Below are positions 25,279 through 34,234 of a DNA stretch of 62,423 nucleotides, piece after piece. The translations under genes were made by a program, and so were the position numbers. Every line of letters begins with the position of its first letter. Position 1 is the stretch's first letter. The notes below the pieces were generated by a model that searched no databases, was not told the DNA's origin, and saw only the letters and a program-made list of their open reading frames with translations. The DNA comes from Treponema sp. (GTDB lineage: Bacteria; Spirochaetota; Spirochaetia; Treponematales; Treponemataceae). Where the stretch lies: positions 1 to 62,423 of the forward strand of contig JAILLQ010000057.1 of assembly GCA_024693045.1 (NCBI GenBank). Direction: 5' to 3'.

Positions 25279-26310
25279 ATGAAATTGTCTTTCATAATCC
25301 CAGTTTATAATGCAGAGAAGTATCTGTCTCGTTGTCTTGATTCTCTTTTAAATCAAGACGAAAACGATTACGAAATTATCTGTTTAAACGACGGGTCAAA
25401 AGATAGTTCCCTTTCTTTATTAAATGACTATTCAAAAAAGTTTCCTGAAAAATTCAACATCATTTCACAAGAAAACCAAGGAATTGGTCCGGCTAGAAAC
25501 AATGCTTTTAAAGCCGTAAAAGGAGAATACACCTGGTTTATAGACAACGATGATTGTATTCATCCAAATTGCCTAAAAGAAATTTTTTCACTGTTAAATG
25601 AATACAAACCGGATATTCTGAACATTTCTCATATTTACGATTACTTTGAAAATAACCCCTTTCCTGAAAAGCTTACAGAATCGCTGGATATAAAGAAAAT
25701 TTCTCAACCCTTTGCAATGTATTTTTACCAGGATGCCCCATGGTCAAAAATATACAATTCTGAATTCTTACGAAAAAATAAAATGGAATTCAAAAATGTA
25801 TTCGGTGAAGATACCTGTACAACTTTTGACTTATATTCAAAGACAAAAAATATCTATTTAATAGAAAGACCTTTGTATGCATGGATTGAAAGAAAAACAA
25901 GTTTCAGCCATGAAATTTACACAAAAAAGCACATGGAAACTTTTCCTACAATGATTGAAACACTTAAGAATCAGTCAGAAAAAGCTCCAAAAGAATTGCG
26001 GACCTTTTACGAATGTCTTATGCAGGCAAAAGCTTTCCACTTTTTAAATCTTTTTAATAGCTCTGAACTTCCAGACGACTTAAAAAAAGTTCGGGAAAAT
26101 TGCTGCAATAAAACTAATGAGCTTTTAAAAGATTTGCCGGAAAATATTTACTATGAAATTAAAAAGCGTGATGAAATATTATATGACCAACTGTGGCATG
26201 CCAGAAAGCGAAAAGAACAGGAAATCAAAGATTCGTACGAAAATACTATTTCCTGGAAACTTACAAAACCAGTCCGCATGGTCAAAAAAATTATCAAAGG
26301 AAATCGATAG
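25279..26310 (+). CDS. GT2-family glycosyltransferase
   Basis: A 343-residue GT-A fold enzyme. SFIIPVYNAEKYLSRCLDSLLNQ opens the protein, then CLNDGSKDSS, the donor-site NQGIGPARNNAF and the metal-binding FIDNDDCIHPN (DxD type). The C-terminus is basic and probably membrane-associated (ISWKLTKPVRMVKKIIKGNR). It transfers a sugar from a nucleotide donor to a growing surface glycan. I chose the ATG at 25279 because AGGAG lies 10 bases upstream; a GTG nine codons earlier is in frame. First gene of a plus-strand glycan cluster. Confidence 0.85.
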   Translation: MKLSFIIPVYNAEKYLSRCLDSLLNQDENDYEIICLNDGSKDSSLSLLNDYSKKFPEKFNIISQENQGIGPARNNAFKAVKGEYTWFIDNDDCIHPNCLKEIFSLLNEYKPDILNISHIYDYFENNPFPEKLTESLDIKKISQPFAMYFYQDAPWSKIYNSEFLRKNKMEFKNVFGEDTCTTFDLYSKTKNIYLIERPLYAWIERKTSFSHEIYTKKHMETFPTMIETLKNQSEKAPKELRTFYECLMQAKAFHFLNLFNSSELPDDLKKVRENCCNKTNELLKDLPENIYYEIKKRDEILYDQLWHARKRKEQEIKDSYENTISWKLTKPVRMVKKIIKGNR

Positions 26311-26392
26311 TCTACAAATTCTGTAACTATATTTCCTCTTAAAACTTGTTTATATATGGAAGGTATTATTAAAATACTTTATTAGGAGAAAA

Positions 26393-26734
26393 ATGAAAGA
26401 AATCAATTACGAAGAAATCATTCGCAATATAACAGCTGAAATAGAAGCAAAAAAAGCAAAAGAAGCGAAGGTTGCTTTTGATGATATAAAACTTAACAAA
26501 GCTCAGTACAACAACTATACCGTAAAATACGATTCAATAGATTTTGGCAAAGGGATTAAAAAAATAGTAAATAAAATTATGAATAAGTTGATAAAAAGAA
26601 CAACTTTTTCATTGACCCAGGATCAGAATGATATTAATCACAACCTAGTAAATAAAATAGAAGAACTTTCATCTAAAGTTCAATACTTAGAAAATAAGGT
26701 TAAAATTTTAGAAGAAGAGAAAGTAAATAGTTAA
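26393..26734 (+). CDS. hypothetical coiled-coil protein in glycan cluster
   Basis: A 113-residue protein without a signal peptide. The N-terminus is highly charged (EIIRNITAEIEAKKAKEAKVAFDDIKL). The C-terminal third is a probable coiled coil (NLVNKIEELSSKVQYLENKVKILEEEK). TAGGAG precedes the ATG. It lies 14 bp upstream of the first GT4 gene and is probably co-transcribed. It resembles small helper proteins found next to glycosyltransferases, but the family is not recognised. Confidence 0.65.
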   Translation: MKEINYEEIIRNITAEIEAKKAKEAKVAFDDIKLNKAQYNNYTVKYDSIDFGKGIKKIVNKIMNKLIKRTTFSLTQDQNDINHNLVNKIEELSSKVQYLENKVKILEEEKVNS

Positions 26735-26748
26735 TAACGGGAAAAGTA

Positions 26749-27813
26749 ATGAAAATTGTTCAGGTTGTCCCTTGGCTGGGATATGGAGATGCAATTGGCA
26801 ACGATGTTCTTGCAATTGACCTTTCCATAAAAGAAAAAAAGTTTGAAACCAAAATCTACGCAGAAGGCATAGACGCAAGAATTCAAAAAGGACTTGCAGA
26901 GAATGTAAAAAATCTAGAAGTCCAAACAGAAGATATTGTAATTCTGCACCTTTCTGCCTGGGCAAAATCAAATGACTTAGTTGCAAACCTGAACTGCAAA
27001 AAAGTTATGATTTACCACAACATTACTCCTCCTGTTTATTTTGAATATTATGACAAAAAAAATGCACAACAATGTGCAAGTGGACTAGAACAGCTAAAAG
27101 AATTAAAAAACTCCTTTGATATGGTTTTAGCCGTTTCAGAATACAACAGGCAAAATCTATTAGAAATGGGATATAAATGTGAAATCAATATTTTGCCAAT
27201 CATTATCCCATTTAATGATTACGATAAAAATCCATCTACTAAAGTACTTAAAAAATTTGAAGACAATTACACAAATATTTTATTTTTAGGAAGAATTGTA
27301 CCAAACAAAAAACATGAAGATGTAATCGCCGCCTTTGATTTTTACCAGAAAAATTACAACCCTAAGTCACGTCTCTTTTTGGTTGGAAACCCAAATGGCT
27401 GTGAAAACTATGCAGAACAGTTAAAGATTTATGCAAAAGAACTTGGAACAAAAAATGTTTTTTTTACGGGCCACACAGCTTTCAATGAAATTCTTGCGTA
27501 CTACAAACTTGCCGACTTATTTTTGTGTCAGAGCGAACACGAAGGTTTTTGCGTACCTCTTATAGAAGCAATGTACTTTAATCTTCCAATATTAGCCTAC
27601 TCAAGTTCTGCAATTCCAGATACTTTAAATGGAAGCGGTTTTATAACCAAAGAAAAAAATCCAGCTCTTACAGGAGCATTGATCAATAAAATTCTAACCG
27701 ATGAAGCATTAAAAAAGACTATTATTGAAAATCAACAGGAAAGATTGTTAGATTTTGAATGCAAAAAAATCCAATCACTTTTCTGGAAATATATGGAAAA
27801 ATTAATTAATTAA
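26749..27813 (+). CDS. GT4-family glycosyltransferase, copy 1
   Basis: A 354-residue GT-B enzyme. The N-terminal half starts MKIVQVVPWLGYGDAIGNDVLAIDL. The C-terminal donor domain has NILFLGRIVPNKKHEDVIAAF, ENVF/FTGHTAFNEILAYYKLADLFLCQSEHEGFCVPLIEAM (EX7E donor motif) and SAIPDTL. It is 14 bp from the preceding gene and 13 bp before a close paralogue, so the two arose by tandem duplication. Confidence 0.85.
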   Translation: MKIVQVVPWLGYGDAIGNDVLAIDLSIKEKKFETKIYAEGIDARIQKGLAENVKNLEVQTEDIVILHLSAWAKSNDLVANLNCKKVMIYHNITPPVYFEYYDKKNAQQCASGLEQLKELKNSFDMVLAVSEYNRQNLLEMGYKCEINILPIIIPFNDYDKNPSTKVLKKFEDNYTNILFLGRIVPNKKHEDVIAAFDFYQKNYNPKSRLFLVGNPNGCENYAEQLKIYAKELGTKNVFFTGHTAFNEILAYYKLADLFLCQSEHEGFCVPLIEAMYFNLPILAYSSSAIPDTLNGSGFITKEKNPALTGALINKILTDEALKKTIIENQQERLLDFECKKIQSLFWKYMEKLIN

Positions 27814-27826
27814 AAAAGGGAAAAAA

Positions 27827-28891
27827 ATGAGAATTGTACAACTTTATTCATCATTATCTTACGGAGATGCTATTGGTAACGACATTTTAGCCTTGGACTC
27901 AATTATCAAAGCCAAAGGTTATGAATCAAAAATCTATGCAGAGTACATCGACAAAAGAATTTCCCCTGATTTGGCATCTGATTTTTCCAACTATAAACCA
28001 GAAAAAAGTGACATTATATTGCTTCATGTTGGTGGCGCTTCAAAACTAAATAAATGGATTAAAACTGTAAATTGTAAAAAAATCATGGTTTACCACAACA
28101 TTACTCCACCAGATTTTTTTAAAGAATATAGCCCAAAAAGTGCCAGCTACTGCCAGCGCGGATTGGAAGAAGTAGAAGATTTAAAAGATACATTCGACAT
28201 GGTTTTAGCCGTTTCAGATTTTAACCGCCAAAACCTTATAGACATGGGCTACAAGTGCGAAATTAAAGTACTTCCTATCTTAATTCCATTTGATGACTAC
28301 AAAAAAGAAGTTTCAGCAGAAATAATCGAAAAATATCAGGACGATTACACAAACATAATCTTCCTTGGAAGGATTGTACCAAACAAAAAGCACCAGGATG
28401 TAATCGCCGCATTTAATTTCTATCAAAAAAATTACAATCCAAAATCAAGACTTTTTTTGGTCGGTAACCCAAGAGATTTTGAAAATTACGGCGAAAAATT
28501 AAGAGAATACACAAAAAAACTAGAAGTAGAAAATGTAGTTTTTACCGGTCACACAAAATTCAATGAAATTTTAGCCTATTATAAGCTTTCCGATTTATTC
28601 CTTTGCCAAAGCGAACACGAAGGTTTCTGCGTTCCACTTGTAGAAGCAATGTACTTTAACCTTCCAATTCTAGCCTATGCAAGCTCGGCAATTCCAAGCA
28701 CATTAGGAGGAAGCGGCTTTTTGCTTAAAGAAAAAACTCCAGCCTTAACAGCCGGAGTTATGAACAGAATACTAACAGATAATTCCTTAAAAAATACAAT
28801 TCTAGAAAACCAGAGCGAACGCCTTTCAGACTTTAGCCACGAAAAAGTTGCCGAACTTTTCTGGAAACATATGGAATCAATCTTGTTCTAA
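27827..28891 (+). CDS. GT4-family glycosyltransferase, copy 2
   Basis: A 354-residue paralogue of the preceding enzyme, with the same length and the same motifs (NIIFLGRIVPNKKHQDVIAAF, CQSEHEGFCVPLVEAM). The divergence between copies is concentrated in the N-terminal acceptor domain (LYSSLSYGDAIGNDILALDS, LLHVGGASKLNKW), consistent with different acceptors. Its last 59 bp overlap the convergent GT2 gene. Confidence 0.85.
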   Translation: MRIVQLYSSLSYGDAIGNDILALDSIIKAKGYESKIYAEYIDKRISPDLASDFSNYKPEKSDIILLHVGGASKLNKWIKTVNCKKIMVYHNITPPDFFKEYSPKSASYCQRGLEEVEDLKDTFDMVLAVSDFNRQNLIDMGYKCEIKVLPILIPFDDYKKEVSAEIIEKYQDDYTNIIFLGRIVPNKKHQDVIAAFNFYQKNYNPKSRLFLVGNPRDFENYGEKLREYTKKLEVENVVFTGHTKFNEILAYYKLSDLFLCQSEHEGFCVPLVEAMYFNLPILAYASSAIPSTLGGSGFLLKEKTPALTAGVMNRILTDNSLKNTILENQSERLSDFSHEKVAELFWKHMESILF

Positions 28892-29789
28892 ATTTAGGTT
28901 TAGTCACTGATTTTATTTTTTTAAAATCTTTGTAGAAAGAATCGATTTCTTTTCGTAAAGTTTGTCTTTCGTCAAAAGTTTCTAGAGTTCTTCTAACATT
29001 GTTTACAAAATCTACATAGGAATCGTAAACGAAATAACCTTTTTTATATTTATTTTCGCTTACATATTCTTTTAGTACATAACAAACGCTAATCATGTCC
29101 ATAAGACGCTTTACAGATAATTTTGTGTTTGTTGTTGATTCAGCATTAAAACGATAATAATAGCCTGTGTAAGATACCGTTTCAAATCTTTTACACTTAG
29201 AAAATAATTTCAAAGTAAAATCAACATCTTCATGAAAAACTCCTTCCCGAAACTTTTGCTGCCTAATTAATTCTGTTTTAGTTATATAACTCCAGGGAGT
29301 TACATTAGGAGCACCAGATAAGCCAGAATTCTTATCACTAGGATTTAAAAGCTTATTTTTTACCCAGGGATTATTCAGCCTATTAATTGAGTATTTTACT
29401 TGTCCGGCATTTTCAAAAAAATCTAGAGAAGAAAACTGAAGAACTTCAAGATTATATTTTTTTAGATAATCGTATAAAATCTGACAGGCGTGAATATCTA
29501 GACAATCATCTGAATCAAGAAATAAAACATATTCACCTTTTGCATTATTTATACCTTTATTTCTGGCTGCTCCCTGACCTTTATTAACTTCATTAGCTAG
29601 CATGATTATTCTAGAATCAGCATCAGCAAGTTTTTTTATAATCTTCATTGAATCATCGGGAGTACAATCATTTACAACTATAATTTCTATATCCCCAAAT
29701 GTCTGTTCTAGGCAACTCTTCAGGCAGACTTCGATGTATTTTTCCGCATTATACACCGGTATAATAATACTAATCTTAGGGTCCCTCAT
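28833..29789 (-). CDS. GT2-family glycosyltransferase
   Basis: A GT-A enzyme of about 318 residues. Evidence is ISIIIPVYNAEKYIEVCLKSCLEQ, VNDCTPDDSM, NKGQGAARNKGI and the DxD-type FLDSDDCLD. The EDVDFTLKLFSKC segment is the usual catalytic-base region. The ATG at 29789 has AAGGA at good spacing; an ATG two codons upstream (29795) overlaps that site. The 3' end overlaps the convergent GT4 gene by 59 bp, so both C-termini are coded on opposite strands of the same DNA. Confidence 0.85.
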   Translation of the reverse strand: MRDPKISIIIPVYNAEKYIEVCLKSCLEQTFGDIEIIVVNDCTPDDSMKIIKKLADADSRIIMLANEVNKGQGAARNKGINNAKGEYVLFLDSDDCLDIHACQILYDYLKKYNLEVLQFSSLDFFENAGQVKYSINRLNNPWVKNKLLNPSDKNSGLSGAPNVTPWSYITKTELIRQQKFREGVFHEDVDFTLKLFSKCKRFETVSYTGYYYRFNAESTTNTKLSVKRLMDMISVCYVLKEYVSENKYKKGYFVYDSYVDFVNNVRRTLETFDERQTLRKEIDSFYKDFKKIKSVTKPKFRTRLIPYVSRKVRQLFRG

Positions 29790-29843
29790 ATACATTCCTT
29801 TTCTAGAATAACAATATTTTGCAGCATTAATCTTTCTCCACTC

Positions 29844-31043
29844 TTACCTTACCAAATACTCGTACACTTCTTTTGTACATTCGTTCCAGGTTCTCAATTT
29901 GATTTTTGAAGAGTCAGGAACTTTCCCATTTTTGTAAAGGTCTATCCACTTTTCTAAGGCATCAGCAAGTTTTTCAGCTTCGGTTCCGCTAAAATAATAT
30001 GCATTTTCACCTGCAATTTCTTTAAAAACTGGTAAATCGCGTAAAATCAAAGGCTTTTTAAAATATGCACCTTCAGTAATAGCAAGACCAAAACCTTCTG
30101 CTAGACTGGCAAATATTACCGCACTTGTAGTTGAATATAATTTTGCCAATTCTTCATCTGAAATACCTGTGCTATGCCAGAATAATCTCTTATTTAATTC
30201 AGAATGGGCACGAATCATTTCAATTGTATCTTCACAACACCAGCCTGGTCTACCAACAATGTCCAGCCTGACATCCAGCCCCTTATCCCATAAAATTGAA
30301 AAAGCTTCCAAGGCCTGTTTGTAATTTTTCCGCTTATCGACAGTGCTTACCATAAGGAAAGATAGTTTATCATTCTTAGCTTCCTGAGCATCTAATTTTG
30401 GCATAGCAGAAAAATCACAGCCTAAAAGAGCGTAATCAAGCTGAATCTTTCTATTTCTCTTTATATAATTGGATTCTTTTATAAAAGCTTTTACGTCATC
30501 TAAAGTTGATTTTGAATTGGCAATTATCTGATTAAAGCGTAGACAGACTTTCATCCAGTTGTATTGAACCCTATAGGTTCCTACATCAAAGAATTCCGGA
30601 TAACGAATAGGTATCAGATCGTGAATGAAGATTGAAATTTTTACACCACTATTTCTAAGTCTTTTAAAATAATGCTTATATCGTGTAAACAAAATGTAGT
30701 TTAAATCCAATTCGAAAAAGATATCACCCTTTATAAAAGTAACAGGTTTTTTGCTTTCACATGAAAAAACACCTTTCTTGTTATCAAGATAAACTTTTTC
30801 AATATCATAATCATTTGAGTAATCAGCTATGTACTTTACGATATTATTAGTTACCCTCTGAACGCCAGTTCCGACATCCTTTATAAAAACCTGTGTAACA
30901 TCTATGTAAATTCGATTCTTTCTTTCTTCAGTTCTAGAAAAACACTTTTTGAACAAAACTCGAGAGAGTTCCGGCTTAGTTCTAAAATATTTAACAATTG
31001 GATGATAGATTCGTCCAAAAATATTATCAATAACCTTGTTCAT
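29844..31043 (-). CDS. GT4-family glycosyltransferase, mannosyltransferase-like
   Basis: A 399-residue GT-B protein. The region IYIDVTQVFIKDVGTGVQRVTNNIV near residues 40-65 is typical of glycan-polymer GT4 enzymes, followed by FIHDLIPIRYPEF. The donor domain has FLMVSTVDKRKNYKQALEAF, DIVGRPGW and the motif IFASLAEGFGLAITEGAYFKKP (EX7E). The promoter -10 is 6 bases from the ATG and no ribosome binding site is present, so the mRNA is predicted to be leaderless. Confidence 0.85.
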   Translation of the reverse strand: MNKVIDNIFGRIYHPIVKYFRTKPELSRVLFKKCFSRTEERKNRIYIDVTQVFIKDVGTGVQRVTNNIVKYIADYSNDYDIEKVYLDNKKGVFSCESKKPVTFIKGDIFFELDLNYILFTRYKHYFKRLRNSGVKISIFIHDLIPIRYPEFFDVGTYRVQYNWMKVCLRFNQIIANSKSTLDDVKAFIKESNYIKRNRKIQLDYALLGCDFSAMPKLDAQEAKNDKLSFLMVSTVDKRKNYKQALEAFSILWDKGLDVRLDIVGRPGWCCEDTIEMIRAHSELNKRLFWHSTGISDEELAKLYSTTSAVIFASLAEGFGLAITEGAYFKKPLILRDLPVFKEIAGENAYYFSGTEAEKLADALEKWIDLYKNGKVPDSSKIKLRTWNECTKEVYEYLVR

Positions 31044-31049
31044 ATTTAA

Positions 31050-31078
31050 AATATACTAGGATAAGTGAAAATGTGCAA
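31050..31078 (-). promoter_or_regulatory. promoter giving a predicted leaderless mRNA (GT4 gene)
   Basis: TTGCAC (31073-31078), a 17-base spacer and TATATT (31050-31055) end exactly 6 bases before the ATG at 31043. Confidence 0.6.
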
Positions 31079-31138
31079 ATGTCCTGAACAGTCGGCTTCT
31101 TGCTGCTTACACCTGTAGTTTTTAAGTTTGTCTATTTC

Positions 31139-32656
31139 CTATTGCAGACTATGTTCAATATTTACTAAACGAGCTTTCATTTCTTCATCTTGTGTTGCAA
31201 GGAAAATAGTATCGTTTAAATCTTCGCCTTTAGACCACCAGTCAGGATATACTCCTTCTCCTTCGCCAAACCATGTATCAAAGTCATCCAGATTTTCTCT
31301 TTTGTCAAAAGCTACATGAATACGAGCCTTACTATTTGGAAGTTCCAAATCATTTAGATTCCAGTAGCTTGCCATGCCATAAGAATTTTCGCCAATTACA
31401 ATTACATTTTCTTCGCCAAAAATTTCCTTTGCACAAATAACTGTGATTTCACCAGCAGACATAGAATTTCGGTCTATCAAAATTATAACTTTGCCCTTAA
31501 ACTTTCTTTTTTTTGAAAAATAATCAGGAACTTCATTCTCCGAACGAAAAAGCCTGCGGTAAGGGTCTTCTAGATATTCCTGAAGTATCTTGTAGTAATA
31601 ATTCGCATCTTCTTCAAAATTGGCCGCTGAAAGTCTGGTATAAGAAGTCTTTAAAGTTAAAGGGGAAACTACCATTCTATTAGGAAATCTACAATAAAAC
31701 CAGTCACCCATATCTGACTTAATATCGTTAAAGACCTTACAATCCTTGTTATAATAAAGGCAGTAATAAAAAACTAGAGAATTCGAAATATCTCCCCCAT
31801 GATTGCTTCGGTAGTCTAGAATCACATTTTTTTTACCATTATATTTTTGCCCACATTTTGCAAATTTTCTATAAATGATATCAACTGATTTTCTTGAAGG
31901 TGAATTCATAGGAGGTATAAAGAAATTATTTAGGGCAATATAAACAGAATCAGTACTTTCGATTTCACGATATTTCATAGGACGCTGTTCAATAGCCCCT
32001 TCCCTTTTTCCTCGGCAGAGTATTTCTTTTTCGTTAAATGAAAGATAAAATTCCTTGCTAACTTCTGTAATATCACCGTAAGTAATTTTTGCCAGACGAT
32101 AAACATTTTCACCCTTTAGTGGGTAGTAAAAAATATAATCGGTATTATCGGTATATAAATCCCCAATTTTTACAGATGGATTTTCTTTGTCTTCCTGGAT
32201 AACAGTTAAATCTTCTCCCTTATACTCAAGGTAAATCTCAGTCCAATAGGGAATCTTCTTTTGGCAAAAGTCAAAATTATCATAGAAAAAAGAAAAACAC
32301 AGATGTGCATCATTAATATATGATTCTAGCTTTTCATGAATGACTTTTAAAAAATTTCGGCTTTCGATATTTTCCTGGTTTTTGAAATGATTAATAACAT
32401 TCTGCTTAAAGACTTCTTCTTTGTACCCACATTCAAGCATTTCCTCATAACCAGCATAAGCTGTGTCAAAAATGTAACACAAAGTATCCAGATCTTCCTG
32501 CATTTCTTCCTGGCTCAAAATAGCTTTTAAAGGCTTACCGCTGTCCGAAGAAACATCTTTTACTTCACAGGGTCTTTCCGAAATCAAATAATTATCAGCA
32601 AATAAAGCCCAGACCATAAATACAAAACTTGTAACAAAACATATAAACTTTTTCAT
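31139..32656 (-). CDS. S41-family (C-terminal processing) peptidase
   Basis: A 505-residue exported protein. The signal peptide is MKKFICFVTSFVFMVWALFA. The C-terminal half is a tail-specific protease-like fold: NVILDYRSNHGGDISNSLVFYY, then KVIILIDRNSMSAGEITVICAKE, which holds the nucleophile Ser in the SAGE motif. GENSYGMASY follows. No PDZ domain is recognised in the N-terminal part. It should act in the periplasm. AAGGAT precedes the ATG. The gene is 14 bp behind the MBOAT gene, so it belongs to the dlt-like unit. Confidence 0.82.
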   Translation of the reverse strand: MKKFICFVTSFVFMVWALFADNYLISERPCEVKDVSSDSGKPLKAILSQEEMQEDLDTLCYIFDTAYAGYEEMLECGYKEEVFKQNVINHFKNQENIESRNFLKVIHEKLESYINDAHLCFSFFYDNFDFCQKKIPYWTEIYLEYKGEDLTVIQEDKENPSVKIGDLYTDNTDYIFYYPLKGENVYRLAKITYGDITEVSKEFYLSFNEKEILCRGKREGAIEQRPMKYREIESTDSVYIALNNFFIPPMNSPSRKSVDIIYRKFAKCGQKYNGKKNVILDYRSNHGGDISNSLVFYYCLYYNKDCKVFNDIKSDMGDWFYCRFPNRMVVSPLTLKTSYTRLSAANFEEDANYYYKILQEYLEDPYRRLFRSENEVPDYFSKKRKFKGKVIILIDRNSMSAGEITVICAKEIFGEENVIVIGENSYGMASYWNLNDLELPNSKARIHVAFDKRENLDDFDTWFGEGEGVYPDWWSKGEDLNDTIFLATQDEEMKARLVNIEHSLQ

Positions 32657-32670
32657 CTTTTATCCTTTTT

Positions 32671-34224
32671 TTAATATTGTGCATACATAAAGCCAGTCTG
32701 TCCGTTTGAAAACGAAAAAGAAAGGATTATAAGAGCCAGAAGAAGGTAATAAGCCATCCATCTAACAGCGATATTCTTTTCCTGAATTTTTTTATAAACA
32801 TCAACTTTATTTTCTTTTAGAATACTTACCGCAAAAACAATTGCTGTGCCGATAATTACAAGTAAAATTTGAGATTCAAAATAAGAAATGTGTCCGAATA
32901 TCTGAATCAAATAGTCCCGATTTAAGAGAACTAAAGGCGAACCAAAGTGAACAAAGGTATTTTTCAAATATATAAAGGCCTTTTTCACATCAATTATGTA
33001 ATCAAAATACCAGCCGATATTAACTATTATAAAAGTCCGGATAATTCTAAAAACATGCATTCCACGGCTTTTTACATTTATATGTAAAAGTTCATTCATT
33101 TTTGCAAAAACTGGGCTCAACAAATCGCTGAATGCAATTACCAAACCGTTATAAAGTCCCCAGACAAAAAAATGCAATTCAGGTCCATGCCATACGCCAA
33201 CCAGCATAAAAACCAGGATATTAGCCAGAGCAGCCGGAAGCACACGGGCAAAATGCTTTCCTAAATGAGAAGCAGACCATTTACTTAAATTCTGCATGGG
33301 CTTGATAAAAGCAAATGGATAAAAAACATAATCCCTCATCCAGGTTCCTAAACTGATATGCCAACGCTGCCAGAAATTTGCAAGGCTTGTAGAAAAATAT
33401 GGCTGGCGGAAATTTTCCTGCATTTTCAAGCCGAAAAGTTCTGCAATCCCAAGAACCATATCAATTCCGCCCGAAAAATCTGCGTACTGGTAAACGGCAT
33501 ACATCAAAACTCCAAAGACTATTAACACCCCAGGAAGATTTTTTACAGGTCCGCCAAGAAGATCCACAACCCTAGGATAAAGCATATCTGCAATCAGGTA
33601 CTTTTTCATTGCACCAAATAAAATCAACATAATACCGTGCTTAGCATTTTCAAAATTAAAGGCATGTTCTTCCTTCATCTGTCGGCCCAAAGCGGAATAA
33701 CGGTTTATAGGTCCCATAATCAACTGCGGAAAAAAAGAAACAAAAGAATAAAAGCGAAGAAAGTTCTTTTCTTTTTCACATTTGGAATTATAAACATCCA
33801 TGAAATAAGAGATGAGCGAAAGTGTATAATATGAAATACCTAATGGCAAAAGCAAAGATTTATGTATAAAAAGAACATTGATATACTTCAAGAAAATTAA
33901 TATGCCCACATTGAGCAAAAGCATAATAATAAGAACAATTCTCTTCTTTCTTTGAACGACTTTCTTTTCAACCTTAAATTCATCTTTTGAAAGAAGAGGC
34001 TTTTTTTCAATCAATTTTTCATTTAGAGAAGAAACAAAAGTAGCTGCAAAAAAGGTAACAAAAGAACTAAATATTATAAATACAAAATTTCCTATCCCAC
34101 TAAAAGCATAAAAAATACTACTTGCCAGTAAAAGAATTACCCATTGGAATCTTCGAGGAAATAAATAGTAGGCAAAAAGAGAAATCAATAAAAAAATTGC
34201 AAAAGAAAAAGAAACTAAAGTCAT
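32671..34224 (-). CDS. dltB: MBOAT O-acyltransferase (DltB/AlgI type)
   Basis: A 517-residue polytopic membrane protein of the MBOAT family. It shows the family core: FFPQLIMGPINRY, YADFSGGIDMVLGIAELFGLKMQENFRQPYFS, ANFWQRWHISLGTWMRDYVFYPF and MLVGVWHGPELHFFVWGLYNGL with the catalytic histidine. It moves acyl groups across the membrane from a carrier or acyl donor to an extracytoplasmic acceptor. Neighbouring adenylation and carrier-protein genes point to a DltB-like role. The name dltB is a functional inference; the alginate-type AlgI is the alternative. Confidence 0.82.
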   Translation of the reverse strand: MTLVSFSFAIFLLISLFAYYLFPRRFQWVILLLASSIFYAFSGIGNFVFIIFSSFVTFFAATFVSSLNEKLIEKKPLLSKDEFKVEKKVVQRKKRIVLIIMLLLNVGILIFLKYINVLFIHKSLLLPLGISYYTLSLISYFMDVYNSKCEKEKNFLRFYSFVSFFPQLIMGPINRYSALGRQMKEEHAFNFENAKHGIMLILFGAMKKYLIADMLYPRVVDLLGGPVKNLPGVLIVFGVLMYAVYQYADFSGGIDMVLGIAELFGLKMQENFRQPYFSTSLANFWQRWHISLGTWMRDYVFYPFAFIKPMQNLSKWSASHLGKHFARVLPAALANILVFMLVGVWHGPELHFFVWGLYNGLVIAFSDLLSPVFAKMNELLHINVKSRGMHVFRIIRTFIIVNIGWYFDYIIDVKKAFIYLKNTFVHFGSPLVLLNRDYLIQIFGHISYFESQILLVIIGTAIVFAVSILKENKVDVYKKIQEKNIAVRWMAYYLLLALIILSFSFSNGQTGFMYAQY

Positions 34225-34234
34225 AAATTCCTAC

